DNA of 64,000 nt from contig JAIUPH010000017.1 of NCBI GenBank assembly GCA_020161065.1, positions 124,001 to 188,000 of the forward strand. The letters are read 5' to 3'. Shown here piece after piece: positions 53,974 through 63,290 of the stretch (position 1 is its first letter; each line of letters begins with the position of its first letter). The DNA is from Pseudomonadota bacterium. Its GTDB lineage: Bacteria; Pseudomonadota; Gammaproteobacteria; Burkholderiales; Burkholderiaceae_C. The position numbers and the translations under genes were made by a program. Under the pieces are notes generated by a model. It made no database searches and had not been told where the DNA came from. It saw only the letters and a program-made list of their open reading frames with translations.

Positions 53974-54555
53974 CTAGACGCCGAAAGGCCGCACCCCCAG
54001 CCACGCGCCGTGCGCCCAGAAGGCGAACACGGCCCAGGCGGCCACGCCCACGGCGGTGGTCAGCAGCGTGCGGCTCAAGCGGCCCGGCGGGTAGACCGTT
54101 CCCGTGGCGGCGTCGCGCCGGCGCGCGGTGCGGAAGTCGAGCACGGCCCACAGCAGGAAGCCGCCGAACAGCAGCAGGTCGGCCAGCGTGTCGTTGGCCA
54201 GCAGGTGTGCCAGCGCCCAGACCTTGACGGCCAGCAGCATCGGATGGTGCAGCCGCGCCTTGATGCCGTTGCCCGGCACGTAGGCGGCGGCCAGCAGCAC
54301 GAAGGCCACCAGCGTCAGCGGCCCGGCCAGATGGCGCGCCCACACCGGCGCCGTCCACAGCGGCAGCGGCGTCAGCCGCGCCTGCGCATAGCCCCAGACG
54401 ATCAGCGCCAGCCCCAGCCCCGACAGCAGCGAGTAGACGCCTTTCCAGGCGCCCTCGCCCATGCGCGCGATGGTGCGCTGGCGCCACGGCTCGGCGACGA
54501 TGCGCACCGAGTGCAAGCCCAGGAAGATCAGCAGGCCGAGGATCAGCGCGGTCAT
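53974..54555 (-). CDS. NnrU-family membrane protein
   Basis: A 193-residue polytopic protein with about five to six hydrophobic helices. It has the NnrU/isoprenylcysteine-methyltransferase-like motif HPMLLAVKVWALAHLLAN and the N-terminal LLIFLGLHSVRI. NnrU is linked to denitrification in some species and occurs widely without it. The frame extends upstream through a GT-rich stretch encoding a Pro-Thr run, but the ATG at 54555 begins the hydrophobic helix directly and fits the family. Confidence 0.87.
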   Translation of the reverse strand: MTALILGLLIFLGLHSVRIVAEPWRQRTIARMGEGAWKGVYSLLSGLGLALIVWGYAQARLTPLPLWTAPVWARHLAGPLTLVAFVLLAAAYVPGNGIKARLHHPMLLAVKVWALAHLLANDTLADLLLFGGFLLWAVLDFRTARRRDAATGTVYPPGRLSRTLLTTAVGVAAWAVFAFWAHGAWLGVRPFGV

Positions 54556-54685
54556 GGTCGGTATCGGGGTTGGGGTTGGCGTTGGTGTGCGTGTGGGTGT
54601 GGATGTCGGCGGCAGGCGCTGTGAAGCCGCCATTGTGCCGGCCACGGCCGCCATAATCGACCGCACCGCCCGCGTGCCCATCCCG

Positions 54686-55219
54686 ATGCTCGTCCGCCTG
54701 ATCGCCGTCCTGGTCGCCCTGCTGGCGCTGGCGGCCCTGTATTTTGCAGCCGCTCTGTCTTGGAGTTATTCATCCGGCGAGCGCGCCGGCTGGGTGCAGA
54801 AGCTGTCCAAGCGCGGCTGGGTCTGCAAGACCTGGGAGGGCGAGCTGGCGCTGGTCTCGATGCCCGGCGCCACGCCGGAGAAGTTTGCGTTCACCATCCT
54901 CGACGACGGCGTGGCCCAGCAGATCACCCAGGTGATGGGCAAGCGCGTGAACCTGCACTACGAAGAGAAGGTCGGCCTGCCGACCAGCTGCTTCGGCGAG
55001 ACCCGCTACTACGTGAAGGCGGTGACGGTGTCGGAAGAGATTCCGCTGGCGCCCGGCATCACGGTGCCGGCGCCGCGCGCTTCGGCGCCGGCGGCGGCAG
55101 CGGCACCGGCCGCGTCATCCGCGCCATCCGCGCCATCCGCACCATCGGCGCCGGCAGCGCTGCCGGCCGCGGCATCACCGCCCGCTGCGGCAGTGCCGGC
55201 CGCGGCCGCGTCTCAGTGA
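54686..55219 (+). CDS. Single-pass membrane protein with Ala/Pro/Ser-rich tail
   Basis: A 177-residue protein. One N-terminal membrane helix (LIAVLVALLALAALYFAAAL) is followed by a compact domain of about 90 residues (KLSKRGWVCKTWEGELALVS ... FTILDDGVAQQI ... HYEEKVGLPTSCFGETRYYV) with two cysteines. A low-complexity tail with repeated APSAPS units follows. I do not recognise a named family, although similar short proteins are common in Burkholderiales. It is divergent from nnrU, and its stop overlaps the stop of the next convergent gene by seven bases. Confidence 0.7.
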   Translation: MLVRLIAVLVALLALAALYFAAALSWSYSSGERAGWVQKLSKRGWVCKTWEGELALVSMPGATPEKFAFTILDDGVAQQITQVMGKRVNLHYEEKVGLPTSCFGETRYYVKAVTVSEEIPLAPGITVPAPRASAPAAAAAPAASSAPSAPSAPSAPAALPAAASPPAAAVPAAAASQ

Positions 55220-55539
55220 TCCTCGATGTGGGTGTGCGTGTCCTCGGCCAGACCGCCGGTGTCGGGGTCCAGCCAGTCGGCCAGCCCCAGCGCGCGCTCG
55301 GCCTCGGTCAGGCTCTCGTCGGGTTCGAGGTCGTCGTCGTCGGCGGCGCTGCGGTGCAGTTCGGCCAGCGCTTCCTCGGCCGTGTCGTAGGGGCCGAACT
55401 GCTCGCGGCCGTCGGCGCTCAGCCAGTAGTAGCCGTCGGGATGACGCACCAGCGCCTGGCTGTCGGGCAGCGACACATCGAGGGCGGCCGCGTCGTCGAC
55501 TTCGGCGACCGACGGGACGGGGGAAGAGGGCTTGCGCAT
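55213..55539 (-). CDS. Small acidic protein of unknown function
   Basis: A 108-residue protein, MRKPSSPVPSVAEVDDAAAL and onward. YYWLSADGREQFGPYDTAEEALAEL resembles short substrate- or ligand-binding segments seen in DUF-type proteins; the C-terminus is very acidic (ADDDDLEPDESL, ending in THTHIEDH). It begins after GGAG at good spacing. No signal peptide or helix motif. Function unknown. Confidence 0.6.
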   Translation of the reverse strand: MRKPSSPVPSVAEVDDAAALDVSLPDSQALVRHPDGYYWLSADGREQFGPYDTAEEALAELHRSAADDDDLEPDESLTEAERALGLADWLDPDTGGLAEDTHTHIEDH

Positions 55540-55658
55540 CACCAGGCTCCGGCACATCACCAACGCATTCTGCGCCGAGCCGGGGTCACCCTGTTGAGAT
55601 GTCTCAAGACGGCGGCCGCGCCCGCGCGGCGTGCCTTGTGTGGCTACAGTGCGGGCCT

Positions 55659-55949
55659 ATGACCGCCAGCACCGCCGCCCCCAGCATCGTCCATCGTCCC
55701 GAAGCCTCGCGCTTCGAGGCCGCGTATCCCGAAGGCCTGGCCGTCTGTGCCTACCGGCGCCAGGGCGAGCTGCTGCTGTTCACCCACACGGAGGTGCCGG
55801 TGGCACTGGAAGGGCGCGGCATCGCCGCCGCGCTGGTGAAAGCGGCGCTGGACGGGGCGCGCGCCGAAGGCCTGCGCGTGCGGCCGCTGTGCAGCTACGT
55901 CGCCACCTACATGCGGCGCCACCCCGAGACGCAAGACCTGATGGGCTGA
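55659..55949 (+). CDS. YjdJ-type GNAT N-acetyltransferase
   Basis: A 96-residue single-domain protein of the small COG2388 group. The acetyl-CoA loop is seen in TEVPVALEGRGIAAALVKAALD, where normal GNATs have R/Q-x-x-G-x-G/A. LRVRPLCSYVATYMRRHPE completes the family signature, including the usual late Cys-Ser. Substrate unknown. Confidence 0.85.
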   Translation: MTASTAAPSIVHRPEASRFEAAYPEGLAVCAYRRQGELLLFTHTEVPVALEGRGIAAALVKAALDGARAEGLRVRPLCSYVATYMRRHPETQDLMG

Positions 55950-56082
55950 CGGCGCGTCCCGCGCGCGGTGGCGCAGTGGCGACGTGAATTCGTCACTGCG
56001 CGGCGGTGCCATCGGTCACCGCGGCGCAGGCCGCGGGCTGCGCACACTGCGAGGCATGCCGCCACTGCCACGGACGAATGCC

Positions 56083-57072
56083 ATGCCTGCACCCGCCGTC
56101 TCCGCCTTGCCGTCGCCCTGGGCCGATTCGGTGCCGGCCGAACCGCTGGCCATCACCCGCCGCCTGAAGGTGCCCAGCGTCGAGCAGGGCCTGGCCTACA
56201 CCTGCCGCTGGTGGGCCGCCACGGTGCCGGGGCTGCTGCGCCGCCACCGCCTGCAGCCCCGGCGCGCGCGCCGCTACGAAACCAGCTTCGAGCCGCGGCC
56301 CGAGCTGGGCGAGCGCTTCGCCGAGCTGTTCGACCTGCCGGACGGCGCCAACGGCCCCGATGGCCTGACCTACCCCTTCCTCTACGCGCAAAGCGTGATC
56401 AGCCTGCTGCAGGCGCGCGTGCTGGCCGACCTGGGCGTCAACCGCCGCCACGTGCACCACCTGCGCCACCGCACGCGGCTGCCCGACGGCGCGCAGCCCT
56501 GTCTCGACGCCGTGCAGCAGCGCCTGGAATGCCGGCTGCTGCGCGCCGTGCGCGTAGGCCCCGACGAGGCCCTGGTGTTGATGGAGACGCGCATCGCCGA
56601 CGTCGACGACCGCACGCTGGCGCTGGTGGAAGACGGCTTCGTCGTGCACGAGCTGCCGCGCGCCGATGCGCTGCAGGCCGACGAAGACGACGGCCTGCGC
56701 CGCGCCGTCAGCCGCATGCGCCGCCGCACGGCCGAGATCAGCAACACCCACCCCGAGGTGCGCATGCGCACGCTGTTCATCGCGCCCGATGCCGGCCGCC
56801 GCTTCGGCGACGTGGCCGGCGAACGCGGCATCGCCCACGTCTCGCGCCTGGGCGCGCGGCTGCTGGGCCGGCGCCGGCCGTTCGTGCAGTCGCAATACCT
56901 GCGCAACCTGGTCGCGCGCGAACTGGTCGAGTGGGGGCTGCCGCAGTCCAACCTGCTGCTGACCTTCACCGCCCAGGCCCGGCTCGGCCAGACCTTGCGC
57001 CTGCTGCTGCAGGACGGCGCCTTCGAGCTGGTGGACGAGCGCGGCCGGCTGGTGGCCTTCGGCAGCGTGTAG
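56083..57072 (+). CDS. Putative MaoC-like double-hotdog protein
   Basis: A 329-residue protein without a signal or membrane segment. The first half (RYETSFEPRPELGERFAELF and LTYPFLYAQSVISLLQARVL, then HHLRHRTRLPDG) resembles acyl-dehydratase hotdog proteins. The end (QSQYLRNLVARELVEWG, LTFTAQARLGQTLRLLLQDG) could be a second hotdog. The catalytic Asp/His pair of true MaoC hydratases is not evident, so the activity is open. The start may also be the ATG at 56056; 56083 has the better-spaced GGA-type site. Confidence 0.5.
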   Translation: MPAPAVSALPSPWADSVPAEPLAITRRLKVPSVEQGLAYTCRWWAATVPGLLRRHRLQPRRARRYETSFEPRPELGERFAELFDLPDGANGPDGLTYPFLYAQSVISLLQARVLADLGVNRRHVHHLRHRTRLPDGAQPCLDAVQQRLECRLLRAVRVGPDEALVLMETRIADVDDRTLALVEDGFVVHELPRADALQADEDDGLRRAVSRMRRRTAEISNTHPEVRMRTLFIAPDAGRRFGDVAGERGIAHVSRLGARLLGRRRPFVQSQYLRNLVARELVEWGLPQSNLLLTFTAQARLGQTLRLLLQDGAFELVDERGRLVAFGSV

Positions 57073-57090
57073 CGTGTGGCCTCGGCGCGG

Positions 57091-57744
57091 CTACCAGCGC
57101 GCCGGCAGCTTCTTCAGCAGCACGATGCGGCGGCCCTCGGTGCTGACGTAGCCGCCGATCGTCAGCTGCTTGAAGATGCGGCTCACCATCTCGCGCGACG
57201 AACCCACGCGGTCGGCAATGTCCTGCTGCGTCAGCCGCTCGTCGATGGCCTGGCGGCCGAGCGCGTCGGGCACCGCCAGCTCCTGCAGCAGCTTGGCGAT
57301 GCGCGTGTACACGTCGTCCAGCGCCAGCCGCTTGACGGTATCGGTCGAGCGGCGCACCAGCGCGATCAGCTTGCGCACCAGGTGCAGCGCGAAGTCGGGG
57401 TGCGTGCCCAGGAAGTCGCGCACGTTGGCGCCGCTCACCACCACGCAGGTGGTGGGCTCCATGGTCATCACCGAGGCCGAGCGCGGGCCGCCGTCGAGCG
57501 TCATCTCGCCGAAATACTCGCCGGCGCCCAGCGTCGTGTAGACCACCTCGCGGCCGTCGGCGGCGGCGCCGTAGACCTTCACCTTGCCCTTGAGCAGGAT
57601 GAAGATCGAGTCGGAATCGTCGTCCTCGTTGACCAGCACGGCGTTGGCGGGAAAGGTCTTCACGCCGCCGCGCTCGGCCATCGCCTGCAGCAACTGGTCG
57701 GTCAGGGGCGTGGCGTCTTCGGCGTCGCGGCTGCTGTTCATCAT
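57091..57744 (-). CDS. Crp/Fnr-family transcriptional regulator
   Basis: A 217-residue regulator. The cyclic-nucleotide-binding fold is at about 25-145 (IFILLKGKVKVYGAAADGRE and GAGEYFGEMTLDGGPRSASV, with the E..GGPRSA phosphate-binding motif). A winged helix-turn-helix follows (LTQQDIADRVGSSREMVSRIF). The Gly-Glu ... Arg-Ser motif suggests it may bind cAMP or a similar nucleotide; FNR-type cysteines are missing. The in-frame extension upstream of 57744 overlaps the promoter of the S9 peptidase and is unlikely to be coding. It could recognise the CRP-type site at 17191-17208 and sense the product of the cyclase at 14450-16246; both are inference. Confidence 0.9.
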   Translation of the reverse strand: MMNSSRDAEDATPLTDQLLQAMAERGGVKTFPANAVLVNEDDDSDSIFILLKGKVKVYGAAADGREVVYTTLGAGEYFGEMTLDGGPRSASVMTMEPTTCVVVSGANVRDFLGTHPDFALHLVRKLIALVRRSTDTVKRLALDDVYTRIAKLLQELAVPDALGRQAIDERLTQQDIADRVGSSREMVSRIFKQLTIGGYVSTEGRRIVLLKKLPARW

Positions 57745-57809
57745 GGCGGCGAGTATGCGGCAGGCCCTAGCATCGGCGGTGGGCGCGGCCGCGCCCGATG
57801 GGAGGCCGC

Positions 57810-59885
57810 ATGACGGCAATGCGATGGAACGCGTGGTTCGGCGGGTCGCCGCCGGGGACGGATGCGTGGCGCGACTTGCGGCGATGGCTGGCCGCCGCCT
57901 GCCTGGGCGCACTGGCCTGCGGCGGCGGCGCGGCGGCGGCCGCGGAGGCGCTGCCGGCCGAGGCCTTCTTCAAGCGGCCCGACATCGAGCGCGCCGTGCT
58001 CTCGCCGTCCGGCCAATGGCTGGCGATGACGGCCGGCCGCCCCGACGGCCGCACCGCGCTGGCGGTGTTCGACCTGCGCAACTGGGGCCAGGCCAGCTTC
58101 GCCGCGAGCTTCAGCGATGCCGACATCCGCAGCTTCGCCTGGGTCAACGACGAGCGGCTGGTGTTCGACCTGATCGACCGCGAATCGGGCGGCGGCGAAC
58201 AGCCTTTCGGCGCCGGGCTCTTCAGCGTCAAGCGCGACGGCACCGATCAGCGCCTGCTGGTGCGGCTGCGCGGCGACTGGGTGCGCGAGGCGCGCCTGGC
58301 GCGGCGCGAGCCGCTGGAATACAACCACCGCCTGCTGCACGTGCCGGCCGACGGCAGCGACGACGTGATCGTCGGCGAAGTGGTCTACGACAACCAGGAC
58401 GAGCTGCGCGAGGTGACGCCCAAGCGGCTGAACGTCGTCAGCGGCCGCGTGCGCAACCTGGCCGAGGGCACGCCGCCCGACAGCCGCCTCTGGTGGTTCG
58501 ACGCCCAGGGCCGGCCGCGCATCGTGCTGACCGCCCGCCAGGGGCGCGACCGCCTGTTCTGGAAGGCCGACGAGCAGGCGCCGTGGAAGCCGATCGCCGA
58601 GTTCGAGCGCTACCACGCGCCCTTCGTGCCGCGCTTCTTCGACGCGGCGGGCGACTTCTTCGTCACCGTATCCGCCGGCCCGCAAGGTTATGCCGAGCTG
58701 CGCCGCTTCGACTTCGCAGAAGGCCGGCCGGCGGCGCGCGCCCTGGTCAGCGCGCCGGGCTTCGACTTCAGCGGCCGGCTGATCAGCGAGACGCCCGGCG
58801 GCAAGACGCTGGGCGTGCGGCTGGAGACCGACGCCGAGACCAGCGTCTGGTTCGACGCCCGGCTGAAGGCGCTGCAGCAGCAGGCCGACGAGCGGCTGCC
58901 CGGCCGCGTCAACCGTCTGAGCTGTCGGCGCTGCGACCAGCCCGACATGGTGGTGCTGGTCGAGTCGTTCTCCGACCGCGACCCCGGCACCTACCTGCTG
59001 TACCGCGCCGACACCCAGGCCTGGCGGGTGATCGGCCGCAGCCGCACCGGCATCGACCCGGCGCAGATGGCCACGGTCGATTTCCATCGCATCAAGGCGC
59101 GCGACGGGCGCGACCTGCCGGTGTGGGTGACCACGCCGCCGGGCAAGTCCGCCGGCGCGCGCCCGGCCGTCGTGCTGGTGCACGGCGGGCCCTGGGTGCG
59201 CGGCGGCCACTGGCAATGGGAGCCGATGGCACAGTTCCTGGCCTCGCGCGGCTACCTGGTGATCGAGCCCGAGTTCCGCGGCAGCACCGGCTACGGCGAC
59301 GCGCACTTCCGCGCCGGCATCCGCCAATGGGGCCTGGCGATGCAGGACGACGTGGCCGACGCGCTGCAATGGGCCGTGGCCCAGGGCCTGGCCGACGGCG
59401 GCCGGGCGTGCATCGCCGGCGGCAGCTACGGCGGCTACGCCGCCTTGATGGGCCTGGTGCGCCACCCCGACCGCTACCGCTGCGCCGCCGCCTGGGCGGC
59501 CGTCACCGACCCGCGGCTGATGTATGAATGGCGCTTCATCAGCGACCAGAGCGACGAGGTGCGCCAGTTCGACCTGCCCGCGCTGGTGGGCGACCCGGTG
59601 AAGGACGCCGAGCAACTGGCCGCCAACGCCCCGGTGGCGCAGGCCGCGCGCATCAAGGCGCCGCTGCTGCTGGCCGCCGGCGCGCGCGACCGCCGCGTGC
59701 CGCTGGTCCACGCCACGCGACTGCGCGATGCGCTCGGCGCCGCCGGTCGGCCGCCCGAGTGGGTGGTCTACGACGACGAAGGCCACGGCTGGCTGACGCT
59801 GAAGAACAAGGTCGATTTCGCCGGCCGGCTGGAAGCCTTCCTGGCGCGCCACCTCAAGGACGCAACAGCAGCAGCACCGCGTTGA
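57810..59885 (+). CDS. S9-family prolyl-oligopeptidase-like peptidase
   Basis: A 691-residue peptidase with an N-terminal signal peptide (LAAACLGALACGGGAAAAAEA). A beta-propeller region (about 50-410) leads to an alpha/beta-hydrolase domain. The triad is Ser539 (AGGSYGGYAAL), Asp627 (AGARDRRVP) and His659 (DEGHGW). LVHGGPWVRGG forms the oxyanion loop. GGGAGG-type RBS places the ATG at 57810. It likely trims peptides in the periplasm. Its end overlaps the convergent transporter gene by 32 bases. Confidence 0.92.
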   Translation: MTAMRWNAWFGGSPPGTDAWRDLRRWLAAACLGALACGGGAAAAAEALPAEAFFKRPDIERAVLSPSGQWLAMTAGRPDGRTALAVFDLRNWGQASFAASFSDADIRSFAWVNDERLVFDLIDRESGGGEQPFGAGLFSVKRDGTDQRLLVRLRGDWVREARLARREPLEYNHRLLHVPADGSDDVIVGEVVYDNQDELREVTPKRLNVVSGRVRNLAEGTPPDSRLWWFDAQGRPRIVLTARQGRDRLFWKADEQAPWKPIAEFERYHAPFVPRFFDAAGDFFVTVSAGPQGYAELRRFDFAEGRPAARALVSAPGFDFSGRLISETPGGKTLGVRLETDAETSVWFDARLKALQQQADERLPGRVNRLSCRRCDQPDMVVLVESFSDRDPGTYLLYRADTQAWRVIGRSRTGIDPAQMATVDFHRIKARDGRDLPVWVTTPPGKSAGARPAVVLVHGGPWVRGGHWQWEPMAQFLASRGYLVIEPEFRGSTGYGDAHFRAGIRQWGLAMQDDVADALQWAVAQGLADGGRACIAGGSYGGYAALMGLVRHPDRYRCAAAWAAVTDPRLMYEWRFISDQSDEVRQFDLPALVGDPVKDAEQLAANAPVAQAARIKAPLLLAAGARDRRVPLVHATRLRDALGAAGRPPEWVVYDDEGHGWLTLKNKVDFAGRLEAFLARHLKDATAAAPR

Positions 59886-60783
59886 TGGTCAGCACCGAGG
59901 CCAGCACCGCCGTCAGCAAGGCGGCGGCGCACAGCCGCTGCTGGCCGTAGCGCTGGCCCAGCACCGGGTAGATGGCGATCATCGGCACCGCGGCCATCAG
60001 CACCGCCGCGGTGGCCAGCGTGCGGTCGGCCACCGGGAAGACGCGCAGCGCCAGCACCACCGCCAGCGGGTGCAGCAGCAGCTTGCCGCCGACGATCAGC
60101 GCCAGCGGCGCCGCCAGCCCGCGCACCGAGCTGCCGTGCAGCATGCCGCCCACCGCGAACAGCGCCACCGGCGCCGAGGCCACGGCCAGCAGGTCGATGG
60201 CGCGCATCAGCGGTGCCGGTAGCGGCAGCCGCAGGCCCGAGATCAGCACGCCGGCGACGATGGACAAGATCAGCGGCGAGCGCAGCAGCCGCTGCCCTGT
60301 CTCGCGCAGCGCGCGCCGCCAGCCCTGGCCGCGGCTGGCCGCGCTTTCGGCCAGCACCAGCGCCAGCGGAATCACCAGCAGGTTCTCCACCAGCATGTTC
60401 AGCGCCAGCGCCACCGCGGCGCCGGGCCCGATGACCAGCACCGCCAGCGGGTAGCCGATGTAGCCGGTGTTGGAGCAGCTCATGCCCAGTGCGGCCAGCG
60501 CCGCCGCCTCGCGCGGCAGCCGCAGCAGCCGGGCGCCGGCCCAGCCGAGCGCGAACACCGCCAGCGAGGCCAGCGCCAGTGCCGCCACGTAGTGCGGCTC
60601 GAAGACATCGGTCAGCGCGCGCTGCGCGAAGGCGCGCACGATCAGCGCCGGCAGCGCCACGTACAGCACGAAGCGGCCCAGCGTCTGCACCTGCGCGTCG
60701 TCGAACAACCCGCCGCGCGCGGCAGCGAAGCCCAGCGCGATCAGCACGAACAGGGGCAGGGTCAGCGTCAGCAGCTCGGACAT
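59854..60783 (-). CDS. AEC (auxin efflux carrier)-family transporter
   Basis: A 309-residue membrane protein with about ten hydrophobic segments. The family signature MSCSNTGYIGYPLAVLVIGPG lies at the centre, and SPLILSIVAGVLISGL and the late VLMAAVPMIAIYPVLGQRYG are typical. Substrates of bacterial AEC proteins are often carboxylates such as malonate; here it is unknown. The natural start is MSELLTLTLPLF at 60783; upstream codons are non-coding in character. It ends inside the S9 peptidase gene. Confidence 0.88.
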   Translation of the reverse strand: MSELLTLTLPLFVLIALGFAAARGGLFDDAQVQTLGRFVLYVALPALIVRAFAQRALTDVFEPHYVAALALASLAVFALGWAGARLLRLPREAAALAALGMSCSNTGYIGYPLAVLVIGPGAAVALALNMLVENLLVIPLALVLAESAASRGQGWRRALRETGQRLLRSPLILSIVAGVLISGLRLPLPAPLMRAIDLLAVASAPVALFAVGGMLHGSSVRGLAAPLALIVGGKLLLHPLAVVLALRVFPVADRTLATAAVLMAAVPMIAIYPVLGQRYGQQRLCAAALLTAVLASVLTINAVLLLLRP

Positions 60784-60941
60784 GCGTGGGCAGTCGAAAG
60801 GGGGTGTTGTCGGCGGCGCGGCGCCGGCGCGCGTTGAGGCGCCGGCAGCCCGCATGCTGGCACAGCCCCCGCTGCTACAACCCAAGCGCCGGCCGGGGGC
60901 TTGCTGCGTGGCCGGCGCTGCGCCAAGATCAGGACGCACCG

Positions 60942-63290
60942 ATGAAAGAGGTTGACCGGGTGATGATGAAGACGTCTGCACGCAACGCGGTTCGGCCCGA
61001 TGGCCGCTGGGTGCTGTCGCCCGCGCTGTCCGAGGCGCCGGTGATGGACCTGCTGTGCTCGCACTTCGTGCTGACGCTCACGCTGCACCAGGCGGGCCGC
61101 TTCAACCTTCGGCGCGACTGGAGCAGCCTGCTGGCGCTGGTCGGCCGCCACCTGGTGTGGCCGCTGCCGGTGCTGGCGCGGCTGCGCGGCTTTCTGCTCA
61201 AGCGCTGCAAGGGCAGCCCGCACTGGCGCGGCCACGACGCGCTGGCCGACGAGGCCTTCATCGAGCGCCACGGCGCCTGGCGCGGCCCGTACGAGGAAGG
61301 CACGCTGTTCTTCTACATCGACGAGTACATCAAGGACGCGCCGAAAGACCTGCTGGCCGTGCTGTCGAACAGTTGCGACTGGCTGTCGCGCCGGCTGAAG
61401 AAGGAATCGGCGCTGGTGCAGAAGAACATCGACGCGCTGGCCGGGCTGCTGCAGCTCAACCCGGCGGAGCGCGCGCTGCTGCTCTACGGCACGCTGGCGC
61501 GCTGCCAGCGCGACCTGCGCGGGCTGCTGGTCGAGTTCAAGGTCTCCAACGCGCAGGAGGCCTACGCCGCGCTGGCCGCGGTGGCCGGCGTCGACGCGCG
61601 CGACGTCGCCGAGGCGCTGCGCGCCGGCTCGCGGCTGGAGCGCATCGGCATGATCGAGAACCTGATCTCCGAGCAGAACATCACCGACCTGGCCGACCTG
61701 ATGAAGGTCAGCGAGCAATTGCCGCCGGTGCTGATGCGCGAGTACGCCGGCCCCGGCGACCTGATGGCGGTGTTCACGCGGCCGGCGCCGAAAAGCGAAC
61801 TGCAGCCCGAGGACTTCGCTTTCGTCGACGACGACGTGCAAGTGCTCACCGGCCTGCTGCGCCAGGCCGCCGCGCAGCGCGAGGCCGGCGTCAACGTGCT
61901 GCTGTACGGCCCGCCGGGCACCGGCAAGACCGAGCTGGCCAAGGTCTGCGCGCAGGCCGCGGGGCTGGAGCTGTACGAGGTGGAATACGCCGACCGCGAC
62001 GGCAACAGCCTCTCGGGCCGCGATCGCTACCGCAGCCTGCAGATCAGCCAGGTCTTCCTCAAGGGCAGCCCCGGCGTGGCCTTGCTGTTCGACGAGGTGG
62101 AAGACGTGTTCCCGCCGATCAGCACCGAGGCGGCGCAGTTGATCGCCCGCCTCGACAGCGCCGACGCGCCGGCCAGCGGCAGCGTCAGCGGCAAGGCCTG
62201 GGTCAACCAGATCCTGGAGACCAACCCGGTGCCGGTGATCTGGATCACCAACCGCATCGAGCAGATCGACCCCGCGTTCCGCCGCCGCTTCCAGTACCAC
62301 CTGCTGCTGAAGTCGCCGCCGCCCGGCGCGCGCGAAGGCCTGGTGCGGCGCGCGCTGCAAGGCGTGACGGTGGGCGATGGCTTCTCGGCGCGGCTGGCCG
62401 AGCGCCGCGGGCTGACGCCGGCGCAGATCCGCACCGCGGTGCGCTTTGCGCGGCTGGTCGGCGGCGACGACGACGCGGCGCGCGTCGAAGGCCTGATCCT
62501 GCGCCAGCTCGGCAACGCCGACCGCGCGCTGGGCGGCGCCGCCGGCCCGCGCGAGAAGCCGCCGCGGCCGGTGGTCACCGGCTACGACCTGGGGCTGCTC
62601 AACGTGGAATCGCGCTTCGAGGTGCCGCGCATCGTCGAGGCGCTGCGCCGCCGCGGCCACGGCACGCTGTGCTTCCACGGCATGCCGGGCACCGGCAAGA
62701 CGGCGCTGGCCGAGCACATCGCGCAGGCCTTGCAGCGCCCGCTGATGATCCGCCAGGCCAGCGACCTGTCGAGCAAGTACGTCGGCGAGACCGAGCAGAA
62801 CATGGCGCGCATGTTCGAGGAAGCCGGCACCGAAGAAGCGGTGCTGCTGCTCGACGAGGCCGACAGCTTTCTGCGCAGCCGCCGCCGTGCCGAGCGCAAC
62901 TACGAGGTCACCGAGGTCAACGAGATGCTGCAGGGCATGGAGCGCTTCGGCGGCGTCTTCATCTGCACGACCAACCTGTTCGACGAGCTGGACGAGGCGG
63001 CGCTGCGCCGCTTCACCTTCAAGATCCGCTTCCACCCGCTGACGCGCGAGCAGCGCTTGCGCATGTTCGTCACCGAGGCGCTGGGCGGCGACGCGGCGGC
63101 GCTGAACGACGAGCAGCGCCAGCGGCTGGCGCAACTCGACCAGCTGGTGCCCGGCGACTTTGCGGCCGTGCAGCGGCAGGCCGAGATCCTGGGCCAGCAT
63201 TTCGATGCCGACGCCTTCCTGTCGCAGCTGGAAAGCGAGCACCGCGTCAAGCCCGAGGTGCGGCAGCGCCGCGAAATCGGCTTCCTGTAG
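60942..63290 (+). CDS. Double AAA+ ATPase (Cdc48/VCP-like arrangement) of unknown role
   Basis: A 782-residue protein. The first 300 residues (LCSHFVLTLTLHQAGRFNL ... LSNSCDWLSRRLKKESALVQ) are helical and not recognised. Two AAA modules follow: Walker A LLYGPPGTGKTELA at about 322 with LLFDEVEDVF and the sensor/Arg region ITNRIEQIDPAFRRRF, then CFHGMPGTGKTALA at about 580 with LLLDEADSFL and TTNLFDELDEAALRRF. Both have intact Walker B glutamates, and the second resembles classic AAA unfoldases (SDLSSKYVGETEQNMARMF). No peptidase domain is fused. It is preceded by a 158-base gap and transcribed alone. Confidence 0.85.
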   Translation: MKEVDRVMMKTSARNAVRPDGRWVLSPALSEAPVMDLLCSHFVLTLTLHQAGRFNLRRDWSSLLALVGRHLVWPLPVLARLRGFLLKRCKGSPHWRGHDALADEAFIERHGAWRGPYEEGTLFFYIDEYIKDAPKDLLAVLSNSCDWLSRRLKKESALVQKNIDALAGLLQLNPAERALLLYGTLARCQRDLRGLLVEFKVSNAQEAYAALAAVAGVDARDVAEALRAGSRLERIGMIENLISEQNITDLADLMKVSEQLPPVLMREYAGPGDLMAVFTRPAPKSELQPEDFAFVDDDVQVLTGLLRQAAAQREAGVNVLLYGPPGTGKTELAKVCAQAAGLELYEVEYADRDGNSLSGRDRYRSLQISQVFLKGSPGVALLFDEVEDVFPPISTEAAQLIARLDSADAPASGSVSGKAWVNQILETNPVPVIWITNRIEQIDPAFRRRFQYHLLLKSPPPGAREGLVRRALQGVTVGDGFSARLAERRGLTPAQIRTAVRFARLVGGDDDAARVEGLILRQLGNADRALGGAAGPREKPPRPVVTGYDLGLLNVESRFEVPRIVEALRRRGHGTLCFHGMPGTGKTALAEHIAQALQRPLMIRQASDLSSKYVGETEQNMARMFEEAGTEEAVLLLDEADSFLRSRRRAERNYEVTEVNEMLQGMERFGGVFICTTNLFDELDEAALRRFTFKIRFHPLTREQRLRMFVTEALGGDAAALNDEQRQRLAQLDQLVPGDFAAVQRQAEILGQHFDADAFLSQLESEHRVKPEVRQRREIGFL

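Noticed and set aside
54556-54681. Longer NnrU with a Pro-Thr-rich N-terminus
   Set aside because: The extension is a GT-rich simple repeat and would put a hydrophilic PT run before the first membrane helix, unlike the family.
57744-57912. 57-residue N-terminal extension of the Crp/Fnr gene
   Set aside because: It would overlap the start of the divergent S9 peptidase gene and has shadow-type Arg/Ala/Ser composition; the family begins at MMNSS or just after.
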